The translations under genes and the position numbers were made by a program. A stretch of 64,000 bases of DNA from Variovorax sp. MHTC-1 (GTDB lineage Bacteria > Pseudomonadota > Gammaproteobacteria > Burkholderiales > Burkholderiaceae_C), in assembly GCF_003984645.1 (NCBI RefSeq), contig NZ_RWKI01000008.1, forward strand, positions 124,001-188,000, written 5' to 3'. Below the pieces are notes generated by a model, which made no database searches, was not told the origin of the DNA, and saw only the letters and a program-made list of their open reading frames with translations. Shown one piece after another: positions 33,327-43,200 of this stretch (position 1 is the stretch's first letter; each line of letters begins with the position of its first letter).

Positions 33327-36300
33327 TCAGTTCCCCGCCCACACATCCAGCACATAGCGCTTCTCGGCAATCATCCGGTCGAGCCAGGCGCTGCCGTCCT
33401 GGCCATGCTCGCGGGCGATGTCAGACAACGCGCGCCGCACGTCGGGCTCCATGCGCGAGCCGTCGCCGCACACGTAGACGATCGCGCCCTGCTCCAGCAG
33501 GCGCCAGACCTCGTGCGCCTGCTCGCGGATGCGGTCCTGCACATACACCTTGCGGTCGCCGGCGCGCGAGAAGGCGGTGTGCAGTTGCACCACGCCGCGC
33601 TCTGCCCAAGCCTTGAGCTCGTCGGCATAGATGAAGTCCTGCTCGGGATGGCGGCAGCCGAAGAAGAGCATCGCCTTGCCCGGCGCCGCGCCCTTGGCCA
33701 TCTGCATCTCGCGCTCCTGCAGGAAGCCGCGGAAGGGCGCGAGGCCGGTGCCCGGCCCGACCATGATGAGGGGCCGCTGCGGATCGTCGGGCAGGCGGAA
33801 GCCCTCGGCCGTCGTCTCGCGCACCACGCCATGCACCAGGTCGCCGGCCTCGGCGCGCGAGAGGTAGCTGGAGCACACGCCTTCGAACTGGCCCAACCCT
33901 GAACGCGCAGCCCCGTTCACCACGCCGACCGTGACGCTGCAGCGCCCGCCGTCGACCGATGGCGAGGAGGAGATCGAGTAGTAGCGCAGCGACAGCGGCG
34001 ACAGCATCTCGAGGAAGACCGCGAAAGGGACTTGGCAGGCCGGAAACTCCTCCAGCAGGTCGAGCACCGACTTGCGCTTCTGCAGCACCTCGTTCTTGTA
34101 GAGCGCCGCCGAGGCCTCGTCGGCGCCCGACAGCGCCGCCAGCTTCGGCTTCGTGAAGGGGCATTCGGTGTGCGCCGCGAGTTGCGCGATCTGCTTGCGC
34201 GTGGCCACGTCCTGCAGCTCGACATAGTCGCCCAGCAGGCGGTCGACCGCGATCACTTCGTCCACCGGCAGCGCGGCCTTGCGCCCCGGTTGGGCTTGCA
34301 GCCGCACATGCGCCTTGCGCTCGAAGCCGAAACGCGCCATCGCGCGCTCCACCTGCGCCGGGCCGTTGCGCGGCACCACGCTCAGGTGGTCGCCGGGACG
34401 GTAGCTCACGCCCTCGGGCAGCTGCAGTTCGACATGCCGCGTCGAGCGGCCTTCGACATCGCTGCTGGCGGCGCTCTGGAGCTCGCGGTTCTCGAGCACG
34501 CGCATGCCGACCGCGCCCAGCGCATCGACCAGCGTGTTCTTCTGCGGCGGCGGCAGTTCCTCCAGCATGTAGAGCGGCTCGCTCTGGGCCGGCGTGTCCG
34601 CGCCCTGCTTGAGATCGAAAGCGGCGACGAGCTTCGGCCACAGCGCATCGCTCCAGTCCTGGAAACTTCCATCCATGTCCTCGCGCGCGTCGCCTTCGCC
34701 GCGTTCGTGGATGCGCGTCGCGCCGAGCGCGGCCAGCCGCTCGTCGAGGCGCCGCGGCACGGCCTGGTAGGTCGATGCCCAGTCGGTGTTGCCGCAGCCG
34801 AAGACGCTGAAGCGCACGCCGTTGAGCGAATCGTCCGCCTTGTCGAGCCAGCGATGGAACTCGGCCGCGTTGTCGGGCGCCACGCCGTTGTAGGAGGCGC
34901 AGACGATCGCGACGGCGCCGTTCGCGGGCAGGCGCTGCGCATAGTCGTCGAGCGAAGCGAGCTGGGTCGAGAAGCCGCGCATCTCGCCCGCCTCGGCCAG
35001 CTGGCGCGCCAGGTCCTCGGCGGTGCCGAGGTTGGAGCCCTGCAGCACCAGCAGCGAGGTGCCGTGGCGCTCGGCCTGCGGCTTCGCGGCGGCAGGGCGC
35101 TCGACGGCGGCCGGCACCGGCTGGGCGGAGATCTCGCCGCGCGGCCGGGTCGCCGGGTCGCGCAGCAGCGCCTTGATCCTGAAGCCCTCGGGCTTGATCG
35201 TGAGCGCCTCCTTGACCTTGAGCTTGTAGCCCGTGTGATCGACCAGCGTGAAGCGCTGCAGGATCATGCCCAGCGTGAGCACCGCCTCCTGCAGCGCGAA
35301 CTGCCGCCCGATGCAGGCGCGCTGCCCGTTGCCGAATGGCTTGAAGGCATTGACCGGCCGCTCGCGCTCGGCCTCGCGGCTGAAGTGGTCGGGGTTGAAC
35401 CGGTCGGCATCCTCGCCCCACACCGTCTTGTCGCGGTGCAGCGCGAGCGCGTGCAGGATCACCATGTTGCGCTTCTTGATCGTGTATTGGCCGCCGATGG
35501 TGGTGTCTTCCTTCGCCGCCATCGCGATCGCCGGCGCGGTCGGGAACATGCGCAGCGATTCCTTGAGCACCTGCAGCACGTAGACCAGCCGGTTCACCTG
35601 CGCATAGCTGGGCTTCACCGAGAGGTCGGGGCCGAACACGCTGTCGACCTCGGCCTGGGCCTTGGCCATCGCCTCGGGGTTGTTCAGAAGGAAATAGATC
35701 GCGAAGGACAGCAGGCCGCTGGTGGTCTCGTGGCCGGCGATCAGGAACTCGATGCACTCGTCGCGGATCTGCCGGTCGTCCAGCCGCTCCCCGGTCTTCT
35801 TGTCGACGCCGGCGATCATGTAGCTCAGGAGATCGGGCTTGGTCGCGATGTCGGCGCCGCTCTCGCGCCGCTCGGCGATGATGTCTTCCACCATCTTGTG
35901 CATGAAGCGGATGTCCTTGCGCTGCTGCGCCAGCTCCTTCTTCAGCATCAGCTCCTCGAGCGGGATGCCGCGCCGGTTCTGCACCGTCTCGAGCGTGCGC
36001 ACCATCGCGTCGACGAAAGGGTGGAAGCCCTCGCGATAGAAGGAGTTGAAGCGGTAGCCGAAGCCGCACAGGCCGATGGTGTCGAGCGTGAGCGCGGTCA
36101 TGTCGCGCACCACGTCCACTTCCTCGTCGAAGTTGAGGCGCTCCCACTTGGTGACGAGCTGCTCGGCGATGTCCAGCATCATCGGGTGGTAGGCCTGCAT
36201 CGCGCGCTGGCTGAAGTTGGCCAAGAGGATGTTGTGCGGCTTCGACCAGGTCGCCTCGTGCGTGTCGGAGGTGAAGAGGCCGTGCGAGAGCGCGCGCAGG

Positions 36301-36545
36301 CGGCGCAGCGTGCCCTTGGTGCTCTTGTCGAAGCGCTGCTCGTCGCACAGCTCGTCGACCAGCGCGGCCGAGGACACCACGATCACCGGCATGCCCGGCA
36401 TGTCGAGCCAGTAGATGGCGCCCAGCTCCTGCGCGATCTTCCACATGTCGAGCACCGGCGAGTCGGAGCCGATCGACAGGATGTTGCCGACGAAGGGCTT
36501 CTTCGCCGGATGCGGGATCGGATAGAGCGCGTTCTTGCCTGCCAT
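33327..36545 (-). CDS. CYP102-like self-sufficient cytochrome P450 reductase fusion
   Basis: A 1072-residue cytosolic fusion. P450 domain to about 470: I-helix AGHETT (270-275), ExxR (329-332) and haem ligand Cys411 in FKPFGNGQRACIG. Flavodoxin domain about 488-640 (LLVLQGSNLGTAEDLARQ, FGCGNTDW). FAD/NADPH reductase domain about 680-1072 (YYSISSSP, MVGPGTGLAPFRGF, GCRHPEQDFIY, C-terminal VW). It is very close to P450 BM3, a fatty-acid hydroxylase; Phe91 matches BM3 Phe87. The residues that anchor the fatty-acid carboxylate in BM3 (Arg47, Tyr51) are replaced by Met52 and Val56. Confidence 0.95.
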   Translation of the reverse strand: MAGKNALYPIPHPAKKPFVGNILSIGSDSPVLDMWKIAQELGAIYWLDMPGMPVIVVSSAALVDELCDEQRFDKSTKGTLRRLRALSHGLFTSDTHEATWSKPHNILLANFSQRAMQAYHPMMLDIAEQLVTKWERLNFDEEVDVVRDMTALTLDTIGLCGFGYRFNSFYREGFHPFVDAMVRTLETVQNRRGIPLEELMLKKELAQQRKDIRFMHKMVEDIIAERRESGADIATKPDLLSYMIAGVDKKTGERLDDRQIRDECIEFLIAGHETTSGLLSFAIYFLLNNPEAMAKAQAEVDSVFGPDLSVKPSYAQVNRLVYVLQVLKESLRMFPTAPAIAMAAKEDTTIGGQYTIKKRNMVILHALALHRDKTVWGEDADRFNPDHFSREAERERPVNAFKPFGNGQRACIGRQFALQEAVLTLGMILQRFTLVDHTGYKLKVKEALTIKPEGFRIKALLRDPATRPRGEISAQPVPAAVERPAAAKPQAERHGTSLLVLQGSNLGTAEDLARQLAEAGEMRGFSTQLASLDDYAQRLPANGAVAIVCASYNGVAPDNAAEFHRWLDKADDSLNGVRFSVFGCGNTDWASTYQAVPRRLDERLAALGATRIHERGEGDAREDMDGSFQDWSDALWPKLVAAFDLKQGADTPAQSEPLYMLEELPPPQKNTLVDALGAVGMRVLENRELQSAASSDVEGRSTRHVELQLPEGVSYRPGDHLSVVPRNGPAQVERAMARFGFERKAHVRLQAQPGRKAALPVDEVIAVDRLLGDYVELQDVATRKQIAQLAAHTECPFTKPKLAALSGADEASAALYKNEVLQKRKSVLDLLEEFPACQVPFAVFLEMLSPLSLRYYSISSSPSVDGGRCSVTVGVVNGAARSGLGQFEGVCSSYLSRAEAGDLVHGVVRETTAEGFRLPDDPQRPLIMVGPGTGLAPFRGFLQEREMQMAKGAAPGKAMLFFGCRHPEQDFIYADELKAWAERGVVQLHTAFSRAGDRKVYVQDRIREQAHEVWRLLEQGAIVYVCGDGSRMEPDVRRALSDIAREHGQDGSAWLDRMIAEKRYVLDVWAGN

Positions 36546-36640
36546 GTTCTTCAGTCTCCGGTCAGCCCCTCGCGGGCGACATCGCAGTATCTCGATGCCG
36601 CAACAGCCGGCAGGCAGGGCTATCCCTTAGCGCAAAGGCA

Positions 36641-37891
36641 TCAAGCGCCGGGCCGCGCCATCCTGCATTCCGTGCCTTGCGCCAGCTCGTTGCCGGTATA
36701 GGCGGCATCGGTGCGAAAACCATAGTTCGTGCCTTCCCAGCCGGCCTTGACCGTCTTGCCGTCCACCGGCGCGATGGTGTTGACCACCTGCGGCAGCAGC
36801 AGCTGATGGTCCTCGGCGCGCATGCGCACCGGGCCGACCACCGAGTCGAAGCGGAGGTGTTCGAGCGCGCGCGCGACCTTCACGGTGTCGGTGCCGCCGG
36901 CCTTGTCGATCGCGGCGGCCAACAGGCGCGGCGTGAACTCGATGCGCGGCGCGAGGAAGTCCTTGCCGGTCTTGGCCTTGTAGGCCCTGGCCAGCGCATC
37001 GGCCTTGGGCGTGTCGGCCTGGCCCGGATGCCATTCGGCCACCCAGGTCAGCTGGCCCAGCTTGGCCTGCGATACCGCGAGCACGGTGCCCGGCACCGAG
37101 CCTGCGCTGTGGTTGAAGTAGCGCAGGTTGTAGCCGGCGTCGCCCGCGGCCTTGAGCAGAAGCGTCATGTCCTGGCCCCAGTTGCCGCTGATCACCGTGT
37201 CGGCGCCGGCCTGCCGCACGTTCGCGAGGTAGGGCGAGAAGTCCTTCACGCGCCCGATGGGATGCAGCGCCTCGCCGACGAACTGGATGTCGGGCCGCGC
37301 CAGGCCGACCAGCTGGCGGCCGTAGCTCGCCCACTGCTTGCCGTGCGCGTAGTCCTGGTTGAGCAGGTAGACCTTCTTGATATCCGGCGTCTTCTTGATG
37401 TAGTTGGCCAGCGCCTTCATCTTCATCGCGGTGTTGGCCTCGGTCTGGAAGTGCCAGAAGCTACAGGCCTTGCCGGTCATCTCGGGATCGATCGAGGAGT
37501 GGTTGAGCACCAGCAGCTCCTTGCCCGGGTTGCGCTGGTTCCAGCGGTTGACCGACTGCACCAGCGCCGTCACCACCGACGAGCCCGAGCCGCCGGTGAC
37601 GATGGCCTGCGCGCCCTGGTCGATGGCGGCCTGCAGCGCGCTCTGGCTTTCCTGCGCCGAGAGCTTGCTGTCGAACTGCAGCAGCTGCAGCTTCGTGCCG
37701 CCGAGCACGCCGCCCTTGGCATTGATGTCCTCCACCGCATACTGGATGTGCGTGAGCATCAGCTCGCCCACGTTCGCGAACGGGCCCGAGAGCGGATCGA
37801 TGTAGGCGATCTTGTAGGTCTGCTGGGCCGATGCGAGGCCCGATGCGGCCAGCGCTGCCAGCGCGACGTGCGCAAGGCGAAGGGAATTCAT
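36641..37891 (-). CDS. LivK-type periplasmic binding protein of an ABC transporter
   Basis: A 416-residue Leu/Ile/Val-family binding protein. A signal peptide ends near LASAQQT (residue 23). The Peripla_BP_6 pattern is YIDPLSGPFANVGELML, INAKGGVLGGTKLQLLQFD, GGSGSSVVTAL and VYLLNQDYAHGKQWA. No permease or ATPase genes adjoin it, so it is an orphan subunit here. The upstream TetR gene reads in the same direction. The ligand may be an aromatic or aliphatic acid; not decided by sequence. Confidence 0.85.
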   Translation of the reverse strand: MNSLRLAHVALAALAASGLASAQQTYKIAYIDPLSGPFANVGELMLTHIQYAVEDINAKGGVLGGTKLQLLQFDSKLSAQESQSALQAAIDQGAQAIVTGGSGSSVVTALVQSVNRWNQRNPGKELLVLNHSSIDPEMTGKACSFWHFQTEANTAMKMKALANYIKKTPDIKKVYLLNQDYAHGKQWASYGRQLVGLARPDIQFVGEALHPIGRVKDFSPYLANVRQAGADTVISGNWGQDMTLLLKAAGDAGYNLRYFNHSAGSVPGTVLAVSQAKLGQLTWVAEWHPGQADTPKADALARAYKAKTGKDFLAPRIEFTPRLLAAAIDKAGGTDTVKVARALEHLRFDSVVGPVRMRAEDHQLLLPQVVNTIAPVDGKTVKAGWEGTNYGFRTDAAYTGNELAQGTECRMARPGA

Positions 37892-37920
37892 GCGTTGTCT
37901 CCTTGGGTTTTCGGTGAGGA

Positions 37921-38577
37921 TCAGCGGGCGTTGCGCAGGCCCAGCACGCGCCATGCGAGCTTCGACAGCTCGGCAATGACCTCGTCGGGCGAGAGGCGGC
38001 CGTCGGGCCGGTACCAGCTGTAGAGAAAGCCCGGCAGGCTCAGCGCCGCAAAGGCCGTGATGCGGGTGTCCTGGAAATCCAGGTCGCCGTCGCTGCGCGC
38101 TTCCTCGAGCAGCGGGAAGAGCCGGTCGTAGAAATGGTGTGCGAGCTTCTTCTGCGCAGCGATGTACTCGGGACGGTAGACCTGCGGCTCGCGATACGGA
38201 AAGAAGGCGCAGGGATGGTGCGCGACGGTGGCGCGGATCAGCCGCTCGATGCCTTCCTTGACCTTTTCGACCGCAGGGCGCTCGTCGGTGTCGACGAAGT
38301 CCAGCGAGGTGAAGCAGTCGACCGTCGGCCGCCACGAGAGCGTTTCGAAGATCTCCTGCTTGTCGCGGAAGTAGTAGTAGACGAAGGGCTTGGTCACGCC
38401 GAGCGCGCGCACGATCTGCGCCATCGTGGTGTTCGCGTAGCCCTGCCGGGCGAAGAGACCGGTCGCAGCCTGGAGGATGCGCTCGCGCTGCGCGTCGGTC
38501 GATTGCGTCGCGGCGCGCTGGCGGCCGGTGCCCTGCGGCAGGTGGGGTTTGTGCGGTGTCGCCGAAGTTATACCCAT
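37921..38577 (-). CDS. TetR-family regulator of the acyl-CoA gene pair
   Basis: A 218-residue TetR protein. The HTH is AQRERILQAATGLFARQGYA, then MAQIVRALGVTKPFVYYYF. The C-terminal domain includes HHPCAFFPYREPQVYRPEY and a late YSWYRPDGRLS segment. It is divergent from an acyl-CoA synthetase gene and directly precedes the binding-protein gene. The start ATG 38577 lies in a perfect palindrome, suggesting autoregulation and control of the divergent operon. Confidence 0.85.
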   Translation of the reverse strand: MGITSATPHKPHLPQGTGRQRAATQSTDAQRERILQAATGLFARQGYANTTMAQIVRALGVTKPFVYYYFRDKQEIFETLSWRPTVDCFTSLDFVDTDERPAVEKVKEGIERLIRATVAHHPCAFFPYREPQVYRPEYIAAQKKLAHHFYDRLFPLLEEARSDGDLDFQDTRITAFAALSLPGFLYSWYRPDGRLSPDEVIAELSKLAWRVLGLRNAR

Positions 38578-38582
38578 GGGTA
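38571..38582. promoter_or_regulatory. 12-base palindrome TACCCATGGGTA, probable TetR operator
   Basis: A perfect inverted repeat covering the start codon of the TetR gene and 71 bases upstream of the acyl-CoA synthetase start. The size and symmetry suit a TetR dimer. Confidence 0.5.
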
Positions 38583-38652
38583 GGATTGTTGGAGCACCAT
38601 GCGGCGCTTGGCAAGCGAGCCGGCCTATCGATAACCCTGTGAGATTGACGCC

Positions 38653-40272
38653 ATGGAGACAACCCAGCTCCCCGACCGCCCGCAGCAACCCCTGCACGAA
38701 TATCTGCGAACGCATGCGCGCGAGCGAGGCGACCACGCCGCATGCATCTGGTACGGCCACACGATGAGCTATGCCGAGCTCGATGCGGCGAGCGATGCCT
38801 TCGCCGCGCGGCTGCAGGCCATCGGCGTGAAGAAGGGCGATCCGGTGGTGCTCTTCCTCAACAACTGCCCGCAGTACCTGGTGGCTCACTTCGGCATCCA
38901 GAAGATCGGCGCCATCGTGTGCCCTAGCGGGCCGCTCAACAAGGAGCACGAGCTGGCCTACCAGGTCGGAGACCTGAAGGCGCGCGTGATCGTCGCTGCC
39001 TCGTCGCTCTTGCCGGTGGTCGACAAGGTGAAGCCGGCGAGCGCGCTGGAACACGTGTTCGTGGTGCACTACGCCGACCTGCTGCCGGACAAGGACAAGG
39101 TGACGCTCGACCTTCCGGCCGATCTTGCCGCGGCACAGCGCGAGCCGCGCAGCATACCGGCCGGCTGCGAAGACTTCCTCGCCGTGATGCAAAGCGGCGC
39201 GCGCCCTTCGACGGTCGCGCTGTCCATGGACGACGTCGCGCTCATGACCTACACCTCCGGCACTACCGGCCTGCCCAAGGGCGCGATGCTGAGCTACGGC
39301 AATGCGCTCTTCAAGACGCGCGCCGCGGCCGACTGCAATGGCGTGGCCGCGAGCGACGTGCTGCTGTCGATCGCGCCGCTCTATCACATCGCCGGCATGC
39401 TGATGGGCGTCAATGTGCCGGTGCTGACCGGCGCCACATCGGTGCTGCTGCACCGCTTCGAGCCGCGCGCGGTGCTGCAGGCGATCGAGCGCTATCGCGT
39501 CAGCTGGTGGTACAGCATCGCGCCGATGAACGTGGCCTGCATGCAGCTGGAAGACATCGCGCGCTTCGACCTGTCGAGCCTGCGCATGAACCCGGTGACG
39601 AGCTTCGGCATCACCTTCACCGAGCCGCTGGCTGCGCAGTGGCGCGGCTTCGCGAACAACTGCACCTCCTTCGAAGCGGCCTACGGCCTCTCCGAAACCC
39701 ATACCTGTGACACCTACACACCACACCATGCGCCTCGCTGGGGCACGCAGGGCGTCGCGGTGCCGGGCGTCGCGATCCGCATCGCCGATGCCGACACCGG
39801 CGAAGACAAGCCGGTGGGCGAGGTCGGCGAGATCGTGCTCACGAGCCCCGGCACCTTCAAGGGCTACTGGAACAAGCCCGAGGCAACGGCCGCGACCCTG
39901 CGCAAGGGCTGGGTGCACACCGGCGACATGGGCAAGCTCGATGCCGACGGCTACCTCACCTTCATCGGCCGCTTCAAGGAGATGATCAAGGTCTCGGGCT
40001 ACAGCGTGTTTCCGGAAGAGGTCGAGACCATTCTCATCAAGCACCCCGGCGTGGCGCAGGCCGCGGTCGTCGCGCAACCCGATGCGGAGAAGGGCGAGGT
40101 GGTCAAGGCCTTCGTCGTGAAGAAGCCGGGCGCAGCCGTCGACGCCGATGCGCTGATCGCCTGGTCGCGCGAGAACATGGCCAGCTACAAGGCGCCGCGC
40201 GCGGTGCGCTTCATCGATGCCTTGCCCACCACGGGTGCCGGCAAGGTGCTGCGCCGCTTGCTGAAAGACTGA
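38653..40272 (+). CDS. AMP-forming acyl-CoA synthetase
   Basis: A 539-residue ANL-superfamily ligase activating a carboxylic acid to its CoA thioester. The P-loop is YTSGTTGLPKG (about 200-210); A4/A5 core YGLSET, the hinge region TGDMGKLDADGYLTFIGRFKEMIKVSGYSVFPEEVE, and the catalytic lysine in TTGAGKVLRR are all present. It belongs to the long-chain or medium-chain FadD-like group. It is followed after 5 bases by a biotin carboxylase fusion, suggesting that the thioester it makes is then carboxylated. Confidence 0.92.
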   Translation: METTQLPDRPQQPLHEYLRTHARERGDHAACIWYGHTMSYAELDAASDAFAARLQAIGVKKGDPVVLFLNNCPQYLVAHFGIQKIGAIVCPSGPLNKEHELAYQVGDLKARVIVAASSLLPVVDKVKPASALEHVFVVHYADLLPDKDKVTLDLPADLAAAQREPRSIPAGCEDFLAVMQSGARPSTVALSMDDVALMTYTSGTTGLPKGAMLSYGNALFKTRAAADCNGVAASDVLLSIAPLYHIAGMLMGVNVPVLTGATSVLLHRFEPRAVLQAIERYRVSWWYSIAPMNVACMQLEDIARFDLSSLRMNPVTSFGITFTEPLAAQWRGFANNCTSFEAAYGLSETHTCDTYTPHHAPRWGTQGVAVPGVAIRIADADTGEDKPVGEVGEIVLTSPGTFKGYWNKPEATAATLRKGWVHTGDMGKLDADGYLTFIGRFKEMIKVSGYSVFPEEVETILIKHPGVAQAAVVAQPDAEKGEVVKAFVVKKPGAAVDADALIAWSRENMASYKAPRAVRFIDALPTTGAGKVLRRLLKD

Positions 40273-40277
40273 CCCGG

Positions 40278-43200
40278 ATGTTCCAGAGAATCCTGATTGC
40301 CAATCGTGGCGAGATCGCGGTGCGGCTGGTGCGCGCGCTGCGCGACCTGGGCGTCGCCAGCGTCGCCGTCCATGCGAAGGACGATGCGAATGCGCTGCAC
40401 GTGCAGCTGGCCGACACGGCCATCGCGCTCGATGCCGCGGGCCCCTCGGCCTATCTCGACATCGCTGCGCTGATCGCAATCGCACGCGTGCAGGGCTGCG
40501 ATGCGGTGCATCCCGGCTACGGCTTTCTCAGCGAGCGCGCGGACTTCGCGCAGGCCTGTGCGGATGCCGGGCTGCGCTTCATCGGCCCGACGCCCGAACA
40601 GCTTGCGCTCTTCGGCGACAAGGCGCGTGCGCGCGCGTTGGCGCAGCAGTGCGGCGTGCCGGTGATGCCGGGCAGCGCCGGCGCAGCGACGCTGTCCGAG
40701 GCGCAGGCCTTCTTTGCCGCGCAGCAGGCCGAGGAAGGCGCCGGCGAAAACAGGAATGAGGCCGGACCCGGCGTCATGGTGAAGGCCATCGGCGGCGGTG
40801 GCGGCCGTGGCATGCGCGCCGTGCTGGACGCGGCGGATCTGCCCGGCGCGCATGCACGCTGCATGTCCGAGGCCAAGGCAGCCTTCGGTGTCGAGGGCGT
40901 CTATGTCGAGCGGCTGATGCGCAATGCGCGCCATATCGAGGTGCAGGTGCTGGGCGATGGAAAAGCGGTCGCCAGCCTGGGCGAACGCGAGTGCACCCTG
41001 CAGCGGCGCTTCCAGAAGCTGGTCGAGATCGCGCCGAGCCCTTCGCTTTCGGCGGCGCTGCGCGAGCGCATCACGCAGGCGGCGCTGCGCATGGCGCAGG
41101 CTGTGGGCTACGAGGGGCTGGGCACCTTCGAATTCCTGGTCGCCGAGCGCTCGACCCAGCTGCCCTTCGTCTTCATCGAGGCCAATCCGCGGCTGCAGGT
41201 CGAGCACACGGTGACCGAGGCCGTCACCGGGCTCGACCTGGTCCAGTTGCAGCTCGCGGTCGCGTCCGGGCAAGCGCTGGCTCAGCTCGGCATCGATGCC
41301 GAGCGGACGGTGCTGCAGCGAGGCTTCGCGGTTCAGTGGCGCATCAATGCGGAGGCGCTCGATGCACATGGCCATGCGCGGCCTTCGGGCGGCACGCTCG
41401 CGCGCTTCGAGCTGCCCGCAGGACCCGGCGTGCGCGTCGACACGCACGGCTACGCCGGCCTCGCGCCTTCGCCCCACTACGACACGCTGCTCGCCAAGCT
41501 GATCGTGCATTCGTCATCGCCGCGTTTCGACGATGCGCTGCGGCGATCCCTGCGTGCGCTCGAGGAATTCCGCATCGACGGCATCGCGACCAACCTGGCG
41601 CTGCTGCGCGCGATCGCCGGGCGGCCCGAGTTCGCGACGCAGAAGGTGCACACGCGCTTCGTGGAGGAACACCTGGCCGATCTGCTCGCCGCGGCCGCGC
41701 ATATCGACGCGAAGGCGGCGAAATCGACACGGCCCGTCGGCGGCACGAACGCCGCCGCCGCGCCGCAGCTGGATGAAGAGAACGGCCTCGTGATCAAGGC
41801 GCCCATGCCTGCGCGGCTGGTGCAGTTCGAGGTCGAGGTCGGCGATGTGCTGCCGGCCGGCGCACAGCTCGGCGTGCTGGAGGCCATGAAGATGGAGCAC
41901 CTGCTGCACGCGCCTGCGGCCGGCCGCGTGCTTGCGCTGCTGGCCGCGCCCGGCGACTACCTGGTCGAGGGCCAGTCGCTGGTTCGGCTCGAAGCGGTGG
42001 ATGCGCAGGCCGTGGAAGCCGAGGCGCGCGCCGAGCACGATCTGGCCGCGATCCGGCCCGATCTGCAAAAGGTGATCGACCGCCATGCGCCGACGCTCGA
42101 CGCCAACCGCGCCGCCGCGGTCGCAAAGCGCCATGCGCAAGGCGGCCGCACCGCGCGCGCCAATATCGCGGACCTGTGCGAGCTGGCCGAGGACCCCGGC
42201 AACTTCACCGAGTACGGCGCGCTGGCCATCGCCGCGCAGACGCGCCGCCGCTCGCTCGAAGACCTGATCGCCAACACCCCGGCCGACGGCATGGTGACCG
42301 GCATCGGCAGCATCAACGCAAAGCAGTTCGGCCCCGAGAAGTCGCGCTGCGTGGTGCTGGCTTACGACTACACGGTGCTGGCCGGCACGCAGGGCGTGCG
42401 CAACCACCACAAGACCGACCGCATGCTGGGCATCGCGCACCAGCTGAAGTTGCCGGTGGTGCTGTTCGCCGAAGGCGGCGGCGGGCGGCCGGGCGATACC
42501 GACATGCCCATCGTCGCCGGCCTCAACAACCACACCTTCAGCCGGTTCGCGGCGCTGTCGGGCAAGGTGCCGGTGGTGGGCATCGTGCATGGCCGCTGCT
42601 TCGCGGGCAACGCGGCGCTGGTCGGCTGCGCCGACGTGATCATCGCCACCGAGGCCAGCAACATCGGCATGAGCGGGCCCGCGATGATCGAAGGCGGTGG
42701 CCTCGGCACCTTTGCGCCGGAGCAGATCGGCCCGAGCGGCGTGCAGTCGCGCAACGGCGTGATCGACATCCTGGTGAAGGACGAAGCGCATGCGGTGGCC
42801 GCGGCGAAGCAATATCTCTCCTACTTCCAGGGCGCCACGAGCGACTGGCAATGCGCCGATCCGCGCGTGCTGCGCCACGCGGTGCCGGAGAACCGGCTGC
42901 GCGTGTACGACGTGCGCGCCGCGATGCGCGGCGTGGCCGACACCGGCTCGCTGCTGGAGCTGCGCGCCGGCTTCGGCGCCGGCATCGTCACGGCGCTGGC
43001 GCGCATCGAGGGCAAGCCGGTGGGCCTGCTCGCGAACAACCCGCACCATCTGGGCGGCGCGATCGACGTCGAAGCTGCCGACAAGGCCGCGCGCTTCATG
43101 CAGCTGTGCAATGCGCATGGCCTGCCGCTGGTCGCGCTGTGCGACACGCCGGGCTTCATGGTCGGTCCCGAGATCGAAGCGCAGGCGCAGGTGCGCCACG

